Assembly: GCA_041477815.1 (NCBI GenBank)
Contig: JBGOUV010000108.1
Location: 1-17,187 of the forward strand
DNA: 17,187 bases
Origin: JBGOUV01 sp041477815
Lineage (GTDB): Bacteria; Acidobacteriota; Terriglobia; Bryobacterales; JACQDG01
Reading direction: 5' to 3'
The notes below the pieces were generated by a model. That model did no database searches. It saw nothing but the letters and a program-made list of their open reading frames with translations, and was not told where the DNA came from. Each line of letters starts with the position of its first letter. Within the stretch, counting starts at the first letter, position 1. This document shows positions 1-6,997 of this stretch, piece after piece. A program made the position numbers and the translations under genes.

Positions 1-41
1 CCGGGCGAGTTGGGCATCGGTGTCCATGCCCACAGTAATAA

Positions 42-218
42 CACATTAAGGTGGTAGATGTAAATGTTATTTATTTACGCTGCCTAATGCAAGATCTTGT
101 AGAAGCTGGCACCCTAAGCGACAAGTCCGCATTAATAAGGCAGATCAGCGAAGAGGATCAAGACAGAGTCTTCAGGAATCGAGGTAGCCAATGGCTGGAT
201 ATGCAGACGCGCAACTAG
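42..218 (+). pseudogene. Upstream fragment of the broken ATPase-like gene, ending at an in-frame TAG
   Basis: The frame that encodes the protein at 237-806 is also open from 42 to 215 and is closed only by TAG at 216-218; further upstream it meets TAA at 36-38 and 39-41. The fragment reads as ordinary protein (for example VVDVNVIYLRCLMQDLVEAG, then ALIRQISEEDQDRVF and QWLDMQTRN) and continues after the stop as PSDPKRVKSLLEIA. A TTG or CTG leucine codon mutated to TAG would explain the break. The two stops near 36-41 suggest a second lesion, probably a frameshift, because no other frame stays open back to base 1. I infer one gene cut into pieces, whose N-terminal ATPase part lies outside the window. 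A sequencing error remains possible. Confidence 0.5.
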
Positions 219-236
219 CCAAGCGATCCAAAGCGC

Positions 237-806
237 GTGAAATCGCTGCTTGAGATAGCAGACGGTGCAGGTGGGTTTCGCCAATTGGCTGGTGGCTCGT
301 ACGGAATCCATCTGAAGGCCGTCGTGGAGGCTTTCAAGGATGCCGCCCGTCTGGAGTTATTGGGTCCAGTGTATGTGATGAGGGAAGAGGGGCGGGTTCG
401 GGAGGTGCCAAAGATGGCCTTCAGAATTGAGATCACAGATGAGTTCAGGCTCGACGGCCTCGCAACCGAAATCTATCGCGACCTGATTCGATACGGACTG
501 TTTATGCGCGATGCACGCGGAAAGAGCGTCCGCGGCGCGATGGTGCCGCGGTTATACCTCCGTCGACTTTTGTTGCCTTATTGCGTGCTTGCCCTGTCGA
601 AGCGCGACAGCGTCATGATGTCCTGCAAGTGGTTCTGCGATCTTTTGTTGCATCCGGACACCTTTATGGACGCTTGGCGGAAGCACAGGCGGCCTGTGCT
701 CGCAGTGAGCCCCGAACAAGAGGAGTTGAACTTTGTGGAGGGTGATCAACAGCACGTAGAAGTCGGGTTTGATCCGGCTTACGACGACCTTCATGACGAG
801 GACTGA
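237..806 (+). CDS. C-terminal part of an ORC-CDC6-like AAA ATPase (probably a gene remnant)
   Basis: This 189-residue frame begins with GTG at 237, but no ribosome binding site precedes it and the frame is open back to 219, so the start is probably an artefact of the TAG at 216. No Walker motif is present. The segment AGGFRQLAGGSYGIHLKAVV and the basic stretch VPRLYLRRLLLPYCVLALSK, followed by RDS, resemble from memory the C-terminal winged-helix region of bacterial proteins annotated as ORC-CDC6 family AAA ATPases; this is recall, not a search. In those proteins an N-terminal ATPase would power a switch or DNA-binding step. The end is rich in Asp and Glu. The next gene starts 17 bases downstream on the same strand, so the two probably formed an operon. 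GC content is lower than in most of the window, which fits transfer. The family call is moderate; the reading frame itself is well supported. Confidence 0.55.
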   Translation: MKSLLEIADGAGGFRQLAGGSYGIHLKAVVEAFKDAARLELLGPVYVMREEGRVREVPKMAFRIEITDEFRLDGLATEIYRDLIRYGLFMRDARGKSVRGAMVPRLYLRRLLLPYCVLALSKRDSVMMSCKWFCDLLLHPDTFMDAWRKHRRPVLAVSPEQEELNFVEGDQQHVEVGFDPAYDDLHDED

Positions 807-823
807 CGCATTGGAGCAGCGCA

Positions 824-1927
824 ATGTTGAATAAGAGACTGGAAGACGCAGTCGACCTACCACGAGTCGTGCGCAGCCCCGAAAGGTTGGTGGTTGATGA
901 CACCGCCATCATAGCTGCGGTGGGGTTCGAAGAACGAACAATGGCCCTGGCGGCTATGCTTGGCCAGGTAGATTGTGTCCTTGGTCTGCTGGTCTATAAG
1001 GATTGGGACAAAGACAATCGAGTGGACAACCTCCTAGAGGCATATGCCGCGATCGGCATTGCGCCAACCGCCAGGAAGCCCCTCGACTACGACCGTTTCA
1101 ATCCCGATGGGTTCGGCGATACTCTGAAGGATTGGTTGAAAGAGACCGGTCGCCAGCGGGTTCTAGTGGACATCTCCACGATGTCACGGCTTGCCGTAAT
1201 GGTCGTGCTCGATGTCTGTCGGGAGTTGGAAAAGGACGTCACGATCTTCTATGCTGAGGCCGCTGAGTACGGTCCGTCTCAAGAAGAATATGAACGTGCG
1301 AAGGCTGGAGTCTACCCAAGACCGAGCATTCAGGTTTACAGTGGCGTGGGAGGCGTTGTCCGGTCCCGACGTCTGTCCAGCGTCGCCCTTCAGGGAGAAC
1401 CGATAGCTGTTATAGCGTTCATGTCAATGAATGAGGTGTTGACTCAGGCGCTAATAAACTGCATCTCTCCGAGCCGCCTATTTCTTGTCAACGGGCGCCC
1501 GCCGCTCCACTTCTGGCGAGAGCAAGCGACGGCTTGGATCCATGACGAACTGCGACGGGAATGGCCAGAGAGAGACAATCCGTGCGCCGCAACGAAGGAG
1601 GGGCTGGCCTTGCCGGAGCGCGTCACATCTACGCTAGACTACACCGAAACAGTCAGCGTGCTGCTTGATTTATATTGGACCAGTGCTGCTGAGTACCGGG
1701 TTGTTCTGGCGCCTACGGGCAGCAAGATGCAGAGCGTGGGTTGTTTCATTGCAAAAGGAATCCACACCGACATTCACGTCGAATATCCGACCCCCGAGAG
1801 CTTTTTACCCACGTACAGCAAGGGCATCGGGGGCCGCTGGATAGTTGATTTCGGCGTGCTCGATGCACTACTGAGAGGCTTACGGACCAAGATCATAGCG
1901 GAGCGCTTGATGGTACTGCGGACATGA
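824..1927 (+). CDS. Two-lobed Rossmann-like protein of unknown function (partner of the ATPase-like gene)
   Basis: The 367-residue protein starts at ATG 824 with GGAG about eight bases upstream. It looks like two repeats of one alpha/beta unit. Lobe 1 (about 20-160) has AAVGFEERT (32-39), the strand-loop-helix VLVDISTMSR (113-122) and then FYAEAAEYGPSQEEY. Lobe 2 (about 190-345) has VVLAPTGSKMQ (293-303) and then VEYPTPESFLPTYSKG. The parallel order (strand, DISTMSR or PTGSKMQ, helix, strand, Tyr-rich loop) suggests internal duplication. The PTGSKMQ loop recalls the TGGTKxM loop of CARF nucleotide-sensing domains, so a ligand-sensing role is conceivable, but this is inference and no nuclease or other effector motif is visible. 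It lies 17 bases after the ATPase-like frame. No transmembrane segment is seen. I do not recognise a named family. Confidence 0.8.
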   Translation: MLNKRLEDAVDLPRVVRSPERLVVDDTAIIAAVGFEERTMALAAMLGQVDCVLGLLVYKDWDKDNRVDNLLEAYAAIGIAPTARKPLDYDRFNPDGFGDTLKDWLKETGRQRVLVDISTMSRLAVMVVLDVCRELEKDVTIFYAEAAEYGPSQEEYERAKAGVYPRPSIQVYSGVGGVVRSRRLSSVALQGEPIAVIAFMSMNEVLTQALINCISPSRLFLVNGRPPLHFWREQATAWIHDELRREWPERDNPCAATKEGLALPERVTSTLDYTETVSVLLDLYWTSAAEYRVVLAPTGSKMQSVGCFIAKGIHTDIHVEYPTPESFLPTYSKGIGGRWIVDFGVLDALLRGLRTKIIAERLMVLRT

Positions 1928-2091
1928 AATATTGGGAGGATGGGAGTGGAGCCGTTGCCATTCCTGTTCAACCGAGCCCCGAAGGCCACTTGGTCGCGCA
2001 GTCGGCGTAACTGGCCGTGCCCGGCACCTTTGATCCCTGGCCATAACAGCCTTTCTCACCACCCTCGACGAAAGGCAGTTCAGGTCCACGC

Positions 2092-2112
2092 AGGCGGGTA
2101 CCAACCCCGCCT
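2092..2112. terminator. GC-rich hairpin
   Basis: Arms AGGCGGG (2092-2098) and CCCGCCT (2106-2112) pair perfectly around a seven-base loop. The hairpin lies between two convergent genes, where terminators are expected, but no T-run follows, so its role is uncertain. Confidence 0.35.
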
Positions 2113-2141
2113 AGCCCGTGGCAAGAGTGCCTTGGGAGTCA

Positions 2142-2163
2142 CGTGGTGCAAATTTGCACCACG
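2142..2163. repeat. 22-bp perfect palindrome
   Basis: The half-site CGTGGTGCAAA is followed directly by its exact reverse complement, with no spacer. It shares the core GCAAATTTGC with the palindrome at 2189-2200. The two centres are 42 bp apart, about four helical turns, which would place them on the same face of the DNA. It lies 3' of both flanking genes, so it could be a bidirectional terminator stem or a protein site. Confidence 0.6.
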
Positions 2164-2188
2164 GCAAGTTGTTGATTCTGCGGGGTCC

Positions 2189-2200
2189 GGCAAATTTGCC
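2189..2200. repeat. 12-bp palindrome with the same core
   Basis: GGCAAATTTGCC is a perfect palindrome repeating the GCAAATTTGC core of the one at 2142-2163. On the plus strand it is followed after a few bases by the T-rich TCTTTATTTC, so it might end transcription of the gene at 824-1927. Confidence 0.5.
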
Positions 2201-2248
2201 AGGTCTTTATTTCTGCCACGGGCTGCTGGGACAGGCCAGAGGCCTTTC

Positions 2249-2482
2249 CTACAAATGCAACGCCTTGCGCAAGGCCGCCGCCGCCGCCCGGACCTGGGGA
2301 GCCTTCGGGTCTCCGACCACGGATCTCCGATTCAATTGGGAGATTTCCGTCCGATAGATCCCCACCTCGCGGGGAGCGTTCACTCCAATCTTGACCTGGT
2401 TGCGGCCGATTTCCAGGATCCGGACCTCGACCGAATCGCCGATCGTAAAGGACTCCCCCTCGTTGCGCCGGAACACCAGCAT
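2249..2482 (-). CDS. csrA: CsrA, carbon storage regulator
   Basis: CsrA is a small dimeric RNA-binding protein that binds GGA-containing hairpins, usually over ribosome binding sites, and represses or stabilises mRNAs for motility, secretion and carbon storage. The 77-residue product starts MLVFRRNEGESFTIGD and continues VKIGVNAPREVGIYRTE, the family signature. The RNA-contacting Arg6 and Arg44 are both present. The length is normal, with a basic Ala-rich tail (AAAAALRKALHL). ATG at 2482 is chosen because it is the conserved N-terminus, although the frame is open further upstream. Its A is shared with the TGA of fliW (TGATG), so the two genes are translationally coupled. This is a confident call. 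Confidence 0.95.
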   Translation of the reverse strand: MLVFRRNEGESFTIGDSVEVRILEIGRNQVKIGVNAPREVGIYRTEISQLNRRSVVGDPKAPQVRAAAAALRKALHL

Positions 2483-2895
2483 CAGAACACTTCCGCGGCG
2501 GTCGAGTACGAGCTGTCGGCTTGAATGACCTGCTTGGCGATCCACGTTTCGATGTTGACGATGATCGGCGCCAGCAGGTTGGCGGTGGCCGGTTGGGCGC
2601 CGTTGCCCAGGTTGAGGACCACCAGGCACAGAGCGTTGCCTCCCAGAGCCGGGTCCGAGGCGAAGCGCAGGAGCTTCCGATCCTCTTCGCCCACCTGGAT
2701 CTGGTAGTCCGGTCGAATGCTCCGCACCGACATCACCGGCAGGCAGATCTTGGGCTCTCCGAGCGAGGTCAGAAACACCATGGGGAGCAGCTCCTCATCC
2801 TGCAGCAGGACGAATTGATTCAGACCCTCGAATCCGGGAAGCCCTTCCGGAAAATCGAGCACTCCTCGGGGCAGCGGTTCCGCCTCTCTCATCAC
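2482..2895 (-). CDS. fliW: FliW, flagellar assembly factor and CsrA antagonist
   Basis: FliW binds flagellin and, when free, binds CsrA allosterically and blocks its RNA binding, coupling flagellin level to translation. The 137-residue product shows the family pattern: FPEGLPGFEGLNQFVLL near the N-terminus, then LLPMVFLTSLGEP, ICLPVMSVRSIRPDY and a conserved NLLAPIIVN near the C-terminus. GTG at 2895 is followed immediately by ATG at 2892; either could be the start, and neither has a strong ribosome binding site. The stop overlaps the csrA start by one base. The glycosyltransferase stop codon is 20 bases upstream, so fliW may be cotranscribed with it. No flagellar structural gene is in the window. 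Confidence 0.93.
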   Translation of the reverse strand: MMREAEPLPRGVLDFPEGLPGFEGLNQFVLLQDEELLPMVFLTSLGEPKICLPVMSVRSIRPDYQIQVGEEDRKLLRFASDPALGGNALCLVVLNLGNGAQPATANLLAPIIVNIETWIAKQVIQADSSYSTAAEVF

Positions 2896-2915
2896 CTATG
2901 GTATCGGCAGGGCGG

Positions 2916-4406
2916 TCAAGGGGATACAGGGTGGCGAAGGAACTCCAGGACTTCGATGACATGGGTAGGCGGGTCCCCGGGGCCGACCAGGCTCATTACG
3001 GCGCGGTCCAGGGTAGAGTACGGCACGAAGAGATGACGCTCCACCCGGTAGTCCCGGGTCAGGCGCCCGACCAGGTCCGGCAGGCCCGTCCCATAGCGGG
3101 TGTGGTGGACGTACCAGACCCGCGGGGGCCGATCGTGGCCGATTCGATCGAGGGCCTCCTCCCGGGCGGTATCGTCCGCCACGATCCTGACGTAGGGGAT
3201 ATTAGGCCCATGCACCGAATAGCCGGCGCTGGTCGAGAAGCGATCTACCAGGATATAGGCCGTGTCGCTCCCGGTATGCTCGTGAACCGTGCGGCTGATG
3301 GCCTCGAAGTTCACCAGGTAACCCTTGTTCAGGAAATCCTGTTTGCGGTAGTAGCTGCCGGCGCCGGCGGCCGCAACCAGGAGCAACCCGGCATAGGTAA
3401 GGGCCCCTAGGGGGCGGCGGATCTCCACGCCTCGCAGCAGGAACAGGTAGTAGAAAGGCAGTAGAAACAGGAGACGCGCCCCCACGAAGGCAAAGCTGAC
3501 CCAACTGGCGGCGATGAAGTATCCGACCGCGGCCAGCAGCAGAAATAACACGGGGGGATGAAGGCATTGGCGCCACGCGTTCCCGAGCGCCGCCCCGATG
3601 GCCGGCAGCAGGAGCAAGGCCACCACGGCCGCCCAGAGCGGGAGGGTCTCACCGAACTGGAACGCCACGAACGCATAGCCCAGCTTGAAGACGTTCTCCA
3701 CGGCCCAGTTACCGGCCACGCGGTAGGGATTCGTCGCCGCTACCAGGCCGGCGGTCTGGACCAGGGTGGCGATCCAGGGCAGGTAACCGAGGGTAATCCA
3801 CCCGAGGGTTCCCAGACTGCGCCACCGGTGGCGCCAGAGGGCCAGCGCCGTGGCGCTCGCCACCACCGCCAGACCCGGCAGATAGTGCGTGTAGAGCAGA
3901 ACCGTGGCCGCGGCGACGTAGCCGATCTGGAAGCGTCGCTTGCCGGGGTCGCGCAGCCAGTCCTGGGCCATCCGGATCGCCACCACCGCCACCAACAACT
4001 GCAGCGTGTAGGAGCGGGCCATGCGAGCGTACAGCAGCAGGCAGGGCGAGGTCACCCAGAGGATCAGGAACAGGGCCCGCCGTTCCCAGCGCAGATGTCG
4101 CAGCCAGAGGCGGTCGAACAGGACCGTGGCCGCCAGGGCCAGCAGCACCGACAGCGCCCGCGCGCGGAGCAGCCGGTTGCCCGGGAGCGGCAGCTTCCAC
4201 CACGCGCTGGTAAGGAAGTAGTAGAGCGGCGGATGCACATCCATTTGCACGGCGCGGACCATTTGCGCCGGCGGCCGGCCGGCCGTGTGCAGGGTAAAGC
4301 GCTCGTCGTCCCACAGCTGCAGCAGGTCCAGGCGGGGGGCTAGCAGCAGCGTCTGCGCGGCCAGGGCCAGCCAGAGAAGATGTCGTCTGATGAGATCCAT
4401 CCCCAT
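2916..4406 (-). CDS. Family 39/83-type membrane glycosyltransferase
   Basis: This is a polytopic inner-membrane protein of 496 residues resembling PMT/ArnT-type glycosyltransferases, which move sugars from polyprenyl-phosphate donors to lipids or proteins on the periplasmic side. After the first hydrophobic helix comes WDDERF (32-37), matching the acidic catalytic pair in the first periplasmic loop of the family, and then DVHPPLYYFL (56-65), the conserved HPPLYY motif. About ten further hydrophobic segments follow, and then a soluble C-terminal domain of about 130 residues (from SYYRKQDFLNKGYLVNF). ATG at 4406 is the first start; a second ATG lies at 4400. No good ribosome binding site precedes either. 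The gene runs towards fliW-csrA. Donor and acceptor cannot be told from sequence. Confidence 0.85.
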   Translation of the reverse strand: MGMDLIRRHLLWLALAAQTLLLAPRLDLLQLWDDERFTLHTAGRPPAQMVRAVQMDVHPPLYYFLTSAWWKLPLPGNRLLRARALSVLLALAATVLFDRLWLRHLRWERRALFLILWVTSPCLLLYARMARSYTLQLLVAVVAIRMAQDWLRDPGKRRFQIGYVAAATVLLYTHYLPGLAVVASATALALWRHRWRSLGTLGWITLGYLPWIATLVQTAGLVAATNPYRVAGNWAVENVFKLGYAFVAFQFGETLPLWAAVVALLLLPAIGAALGNAWRQCLHPPVLFLLLAAVGYFIAASWVSFAFVGARLLFLLPFYYLFLLRGVEIRRPLGALTYAGLLLVAAAGAGSYYRKQDFLNKGYLVNFEAISRTVHEHTGSDTAYILVDRFSTSAGYSVHGPNIPYVRIVADDTAREEALDRIGHDRPPRVWYVHHTRYGTGLPDLVGRLTRDYRVERHLFVPYSTLDRAVMSLVGPGDPPTHVIEVLEFLRHPVSP

Positions 4407-4640
4407 GCGAACGAAGGGTGCTGTGCGGTTTTCTGGGCCTGGCCGCTGCCGCGTTCGGGGCGGAAGGCGTCGAACGGGGGCGAGTGGCCATTATCGCCCA
4501 TCGCGGGGCCCCCAACACGGCGCCCGAGCCTTCGTCGATCGACTCCCCCGGCAGGATACCGAGGCGCGCTGCCGGGAGGCGGTGGAGTGGGGCGCGCCGA
4601 AGGCATCCAGACCGGCTATCCCGACAAGGGGGCGCCGGCG
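4405..4640 (+). pseudogene. Decayed, internally deleted glycerophosphodiester phosphodiesterase gene
   Basis: Three frames each keep a recognisable piece of a secreted GDPD. ATG at 4405 begins MRTKGAV. A second frame then gives the signal-peptide core LCGFLGLAAAAFGAEG and VAIIAHRGAPNTAPE (4484-4528), the family's N-terminal HRG motif with the APE that normally continues NT. A third frame gives DTEARCREAVEWGA (4555-4596), and a two-base slip at about 4597 leads to EGIQTGYPDKG (4599-4631), matching the C-terminal GADGIQTDYP-type motif. Nearly the whole catalytic barrel is missing between HRG and this end, so no active enzyme is possible. GDPDs hydrolyse glycerophosphodiesters to glycerol-3-phosphate and an alcohol. 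The remnant lies head-to-head with the glycosyltransferase, their start codons overlapping in CATG. Assignment rests on motif recall. Confidence 0.55.
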
Positions 4641-4669
4641 CCGAGGACCACCGAACCGCCACCGCGCCC

Positions 4670-5872
4670 CTACGGTGACGGCTCGGCGCCGGCATTCTGC
4701 CGGCTCAACCGCGCCTCCAGCAGCAGGATCGCCAGCAGCAGGTAGACAATCGCCACGCCCCACGCGGGCACCCATACCGCCCACTCGATCCCCCACAGAT
4801 GCGCCAGCAGGCCCACCGACCAGGGCGCCAGCATTCCCCCGATCAGGGATAGCGAAAAGAAACCGTTGTAGAACCCCGGATGATAGTAGGGAAACTTTTC
4901 CCCCACGATGCCGATGATCAGCGGATAGAGCGCCCCTAATCCGCCGCCCAGGCAGATGGTTCCCACGGCCGCCCCTCCCTTGCCGGCCGCCTCCAGCAGC
5001 ACGACGCACCCGAACAGCGCCAGCCCTGTCCCTGCCGAGGCCAGACGAATCGGACGCCCCAGTCCGGGCGCCCGCGGCCCCAGCAGCTTCCCCAGCGTGA
5101 GGGCGGTCCAGTAGAGCACCAGCCCGAACAGGGCCCACTCCCGGTTCACGCCCAGCTTACGAATCCAGTACATCGCGATCCATCCGCCCGCCGCCCACTC
5201 CGAGCCGGACTCGAAGAACAGAGCCAAGGTCAGCAGCACCGCTACCGGCGACCGCGTGGTTCCCGGGGCCAGTCGCAGCGGCATGGCCTGCAGGGCCGGC
5301 TCGCCCAGCGCCCCCTGCCGCCAATACAGCACCGCCAGCAGCACCGGCAGTACCGCCGCCACCCTTAAAATGGTCGGCCGCGCATGGAACCATAACAGCA
5401 ACGTGTACGAAACCGCTCCGCAACCGAAGAAAGCCACCGCCAGACTCAGGATGGTCGACGCCATCGGCGCCGTCAGAGCGTCGAACATCAGCCAGGAAAC
5501 CCCGGAGGTGAGCATGCCGGTGGCAAATCCGAGCACCAGCAGCGGCAGCAGGAGCCAAAGCGGAGAAAAGATCCCGGTCACCGTCAGCAGGCTAGCCGCC
5601 GTCAGCCCGCACGCCATCACCAGGATCCCCCGCAGCCCCAGCTTCCCCAACATCCGCCGCGACACCATCGCCGCCGCAAAAATGCCCAGGTTGAACGCCA
5701 GAAAATAGTTTCCCGCCGTGGCCATGTCGAAGTGAAAGTAGTTCATCCATACCGGCAGCGACGCCCCCAACAGAGCCATCAGCGCGCCCAGCAGAAAGAA
5801 CCCTCCCATCGCCGACCGCACCAGTGCCGGCCTCGGCCCGGGCCGAGACAGGAAGATATTTCCGGATTCCAT
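4670..5872 (-). CDS. MFS transporter (sugar permease-like)
   Basis: This is a twelve-helix major facilitator superfamily permease of about 400 residues, with small-residue-rich helices throughout. SRRMLGKLGLRG lies at the cytoplasmic loop between helices 2 and 3, the usual place of the MFS motif A. FFESGSEWAAGGWIAMYWIR at the start of the second half recalls the fucose-permease branch, so a sugar or similar small solute is plausible, but the substrate cannot be read. ATG at 5872 (MESGNIFLSR) is preferred because AGGAAA lies just upstream; an upstream ATG at 5956 would add 28 hydrophilic residues. It is divergent from the sialidase-like gene at 5977, so the two may share a regulatory gap and a sugar-related role. 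Confidence 0.85.
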   Translation of the reverse strand: MESGNIFLSRPGPRPALVRSAMGGFFLLGALMALLGASLPVWMNYFHFDMATAGNYFLAFNLGIFAAAMVSRRMLGKLGLRGILVMACGLTAASLLTVTGIFSPLWLLLPLLVLGFATGMLTSGVSWLMFDALTAPMASTILSLAVAFFGCGAVSYTLLLWFHARPTILRVAAVLPVLLAVLYWRQGALGEPALQAMPLRLAPGTTRSPVAVLLTLALFFESGSEWAAGGWIAMYWIRKLGVNREWALFGLVLYWTALTLGKLLGPRAPGLGRPIRLASAGTGLALFGCVVLLEAAGKGGAAVGTICLGGGLGALYPLIIGIVGEKFPYYHPGFYNGFFSLSLIGGMLAPWSVGLLAHLWGIEWAVWVPAWGVAIVYLLLAILLLEARLSRQNAGAEPSP

Positions 5873-5976
5873 GCGCTTTCCTGATTCTACCGCCCGAGAT
5901 CGCAAGCCTCTCGCCACCAGCGCAATAGCTCGGTGTCGATCTCCGGCGGCGTTCATGGTACCTTACCTTCTGCGCC

Positions 5977-6948
5977 ATGACCCGCCGCGTCCTGTTGCTG
6001 TTCCCCTGGGTGGCCTTCGGGCAGTCGCCCTCCGTGGTCTCGGTCCAGAAGATCTGGGACCAGGGGCCCCACAACGCCTTCACCGACCTGCTCCGCTTCC
6101 GCGACGAGTGGTTCTGCGCGTTCCGCGAATCGGAGGCCCACGTCGGGGGCAACGGCGGCCTGCGGGTCCTGGTGTCCGCGGACGGCGACCACTGGAAGTC
6201 CGCCGCCCTCGTTACCGAGCCCGGCGTCGATTTGCGCGACCCCAAGCTCTCCATCACCCCCGACGGCCGCTTGATGATCGTAGCCGGCGGCTCTATTTAC
6301 GTCGGGCCCGCCGGAAGCCTGTCCTACCAGGGCCGCCAATCGCGGGTCGCGTTCTCGCGCGATGGCCGCCGCTGGACCTCCCCCCGGAAGATCCTGGCCC
6401 CCGGCGACTGGCTCTGGCGCGTCACCTGGCACCAACACCGCGCCTACGGCGTGTCCTACCTGGACACGAGCACGGCACCCCGCTCCGGCGCCCTCTACAC
6501 CTCCCGAGACGGCCTGCACTATACCCGCGTAGCCGACCTCGAGGTCCCCGGCGTGTCCGAGGTCACCATTCGCTTCCTCCCGGACCACACCATGGTCGCT
6601 CTGGCCCGCCGCGAGATCGATCCCCGCCACGGCTGGATCGGCACGAGCCCTCCCCCCTATACGCAGTGGACCTGGACCGAGATCCCCCACCGCCTGGGCG
6701 GCCCCAATTTCCTCGTCTTGCCGGACGGCTCCCTGCTTGCCGCCGGCCGCTCGCATGCGCCCCCCGGCCCCACCACCGTGGTGGCCCGCATGACTACCAA
6801 GTCCTACGAGCCGGTCCTCACCCTGCCCTCCGGAGGCGATACCTCTTACCCCGGCCTGGTCTTCCGCGACGGCCTGCTCTGGATGAGCTATTACTCCTCG
6901 CACGAGGGCAAGGCTTCGATCTATCTGGCCAAGATCCGCCTGCCTTGA
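5977..6948 (+). CDS. Secreted sialidase-like beta-propeller protein
   Basis: The 323-residue protein has a short signal peptide (MTRRVLLLFPWVAFGQS) and so acts outside the cytoplasm. The body shows repeated Asp-box (BNR) motifs of the S-x-D-G-x-x-W type: SADGDHW (67-73), SRDGRRW (127-133) and SRDGLHY (176-182), spaced as in a six-bladed exo-alpha-sialidase propeller. CAFRES (47-52) and DLRDPKLSI (85-93) resemble the blade strands carrying catalytic arginines in that fold. True sialidase activity is not proven: many environmental members act on other glycans or have no known substrate. ATG at 5977 is used; the ribosome binding site is weak. Its stop codon overlaps the -35 box of the following toxin-antitoxin promoter. 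Confidence 0.8.
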   Translation: MTRRVLLLFPWVAFGQSPSVVSVQKIWDQGPHNAFTDLLRFRDEWFCAFRESEAHVGGNGGLRVLVSADGDHWKSAALVTEPGVDLRDPKLSITPDGRLMIVAGGSIYVGPAGSLSYQGRQSRVAFSRDGRRWTSPRKILAPGDWLWRVTWHQHRAYGVSYLDTSTAPRSGALYTSRDGLHYTRVADLEVPGVSEVTIRFLPDHTMVALARREIDPRHGWIGTSPPPYTQWTWTEIPHRLGGPNFLVLPDGSLLAAGRSHAPPGPTTVVARMTTKSYEPVLTLPSGGDTSYPGLVFRDGLLWMSYYSSHEGKASIYLAKIRLP

Positions 6949-6973
6949 CCAATCTGACCTCCCGCGCTACGCT
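6945..6973 (+). promoter_or_regulatory. Promoter of the DUF433/PIN-like pair
   Basis: TTGACC (6945-6950) and TACGCT (6968-6973) are separated by 17 bases, a good sigma-70-type arrangement. Transcription would start near 6980, just before the AGGAGGG ribosome binding site at about 6987-6993. The -35 box covers the TGA stop of the sialidase-like gene. Confidence 0.55.
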
Positions 6974-6997
6974 GGAATTGGAAGCGAGGAGGGAGTC

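Larger units (their letters stand above)
2113..2224. repeat. Outer inverted repeat enclosing two palindromes
   Basis: AGCCCGTGGCA (2113-2123) is the exact reverse complement of TGCCACGGGCT (2214-2224). The arms are 90 bases apart and enclose the palindromes at 2142-2163 and 2189-2200. The whole block could fold as a branched RNA structure or be a DNA site; the sequence does not decide between these. Confidence 0.5.
1928..2248. other. Gene-free convergent gap with palindromes
   Basis: I see no gene in these 321 bases. The gap separates the 3' ends of the plus-strand gene at 824-1927 and minus-strand csrA. It holds several inverted repeats, listed separately, and marks the change from the lower-GC left part to the GC-rich backbone. 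Confidence 0.7.

Noticed and set aside
2483..2629. Longer CsrA starting at 2629
   Set aside because: The extra N-terminal residues are the fliW sequence read in another frame; conserved CsrA begins MLVF at 2482.
2891..2919. Promoter for fliW (TTGACC on the minus strand at 2919-2914)
   Set aside because: At 17 bases the -10 position reads GGTGAT, too poor a match, and it falls on the start codon.
1940..3410. Plus-strand open frames across the fliW-csrA region
   Set aside because: They are antisense to clear fliW, csrA and glycosyltransferase genes and lack family motifs.
4491..5138. Minus-strand open frame overlapping the transporter and the GDPD remnant
   Set aside because: Its Gly/Ala/Arg-rich translation is typical of a shadow frame in GC-rich DNA, and the transporter frame is clearly the real one.
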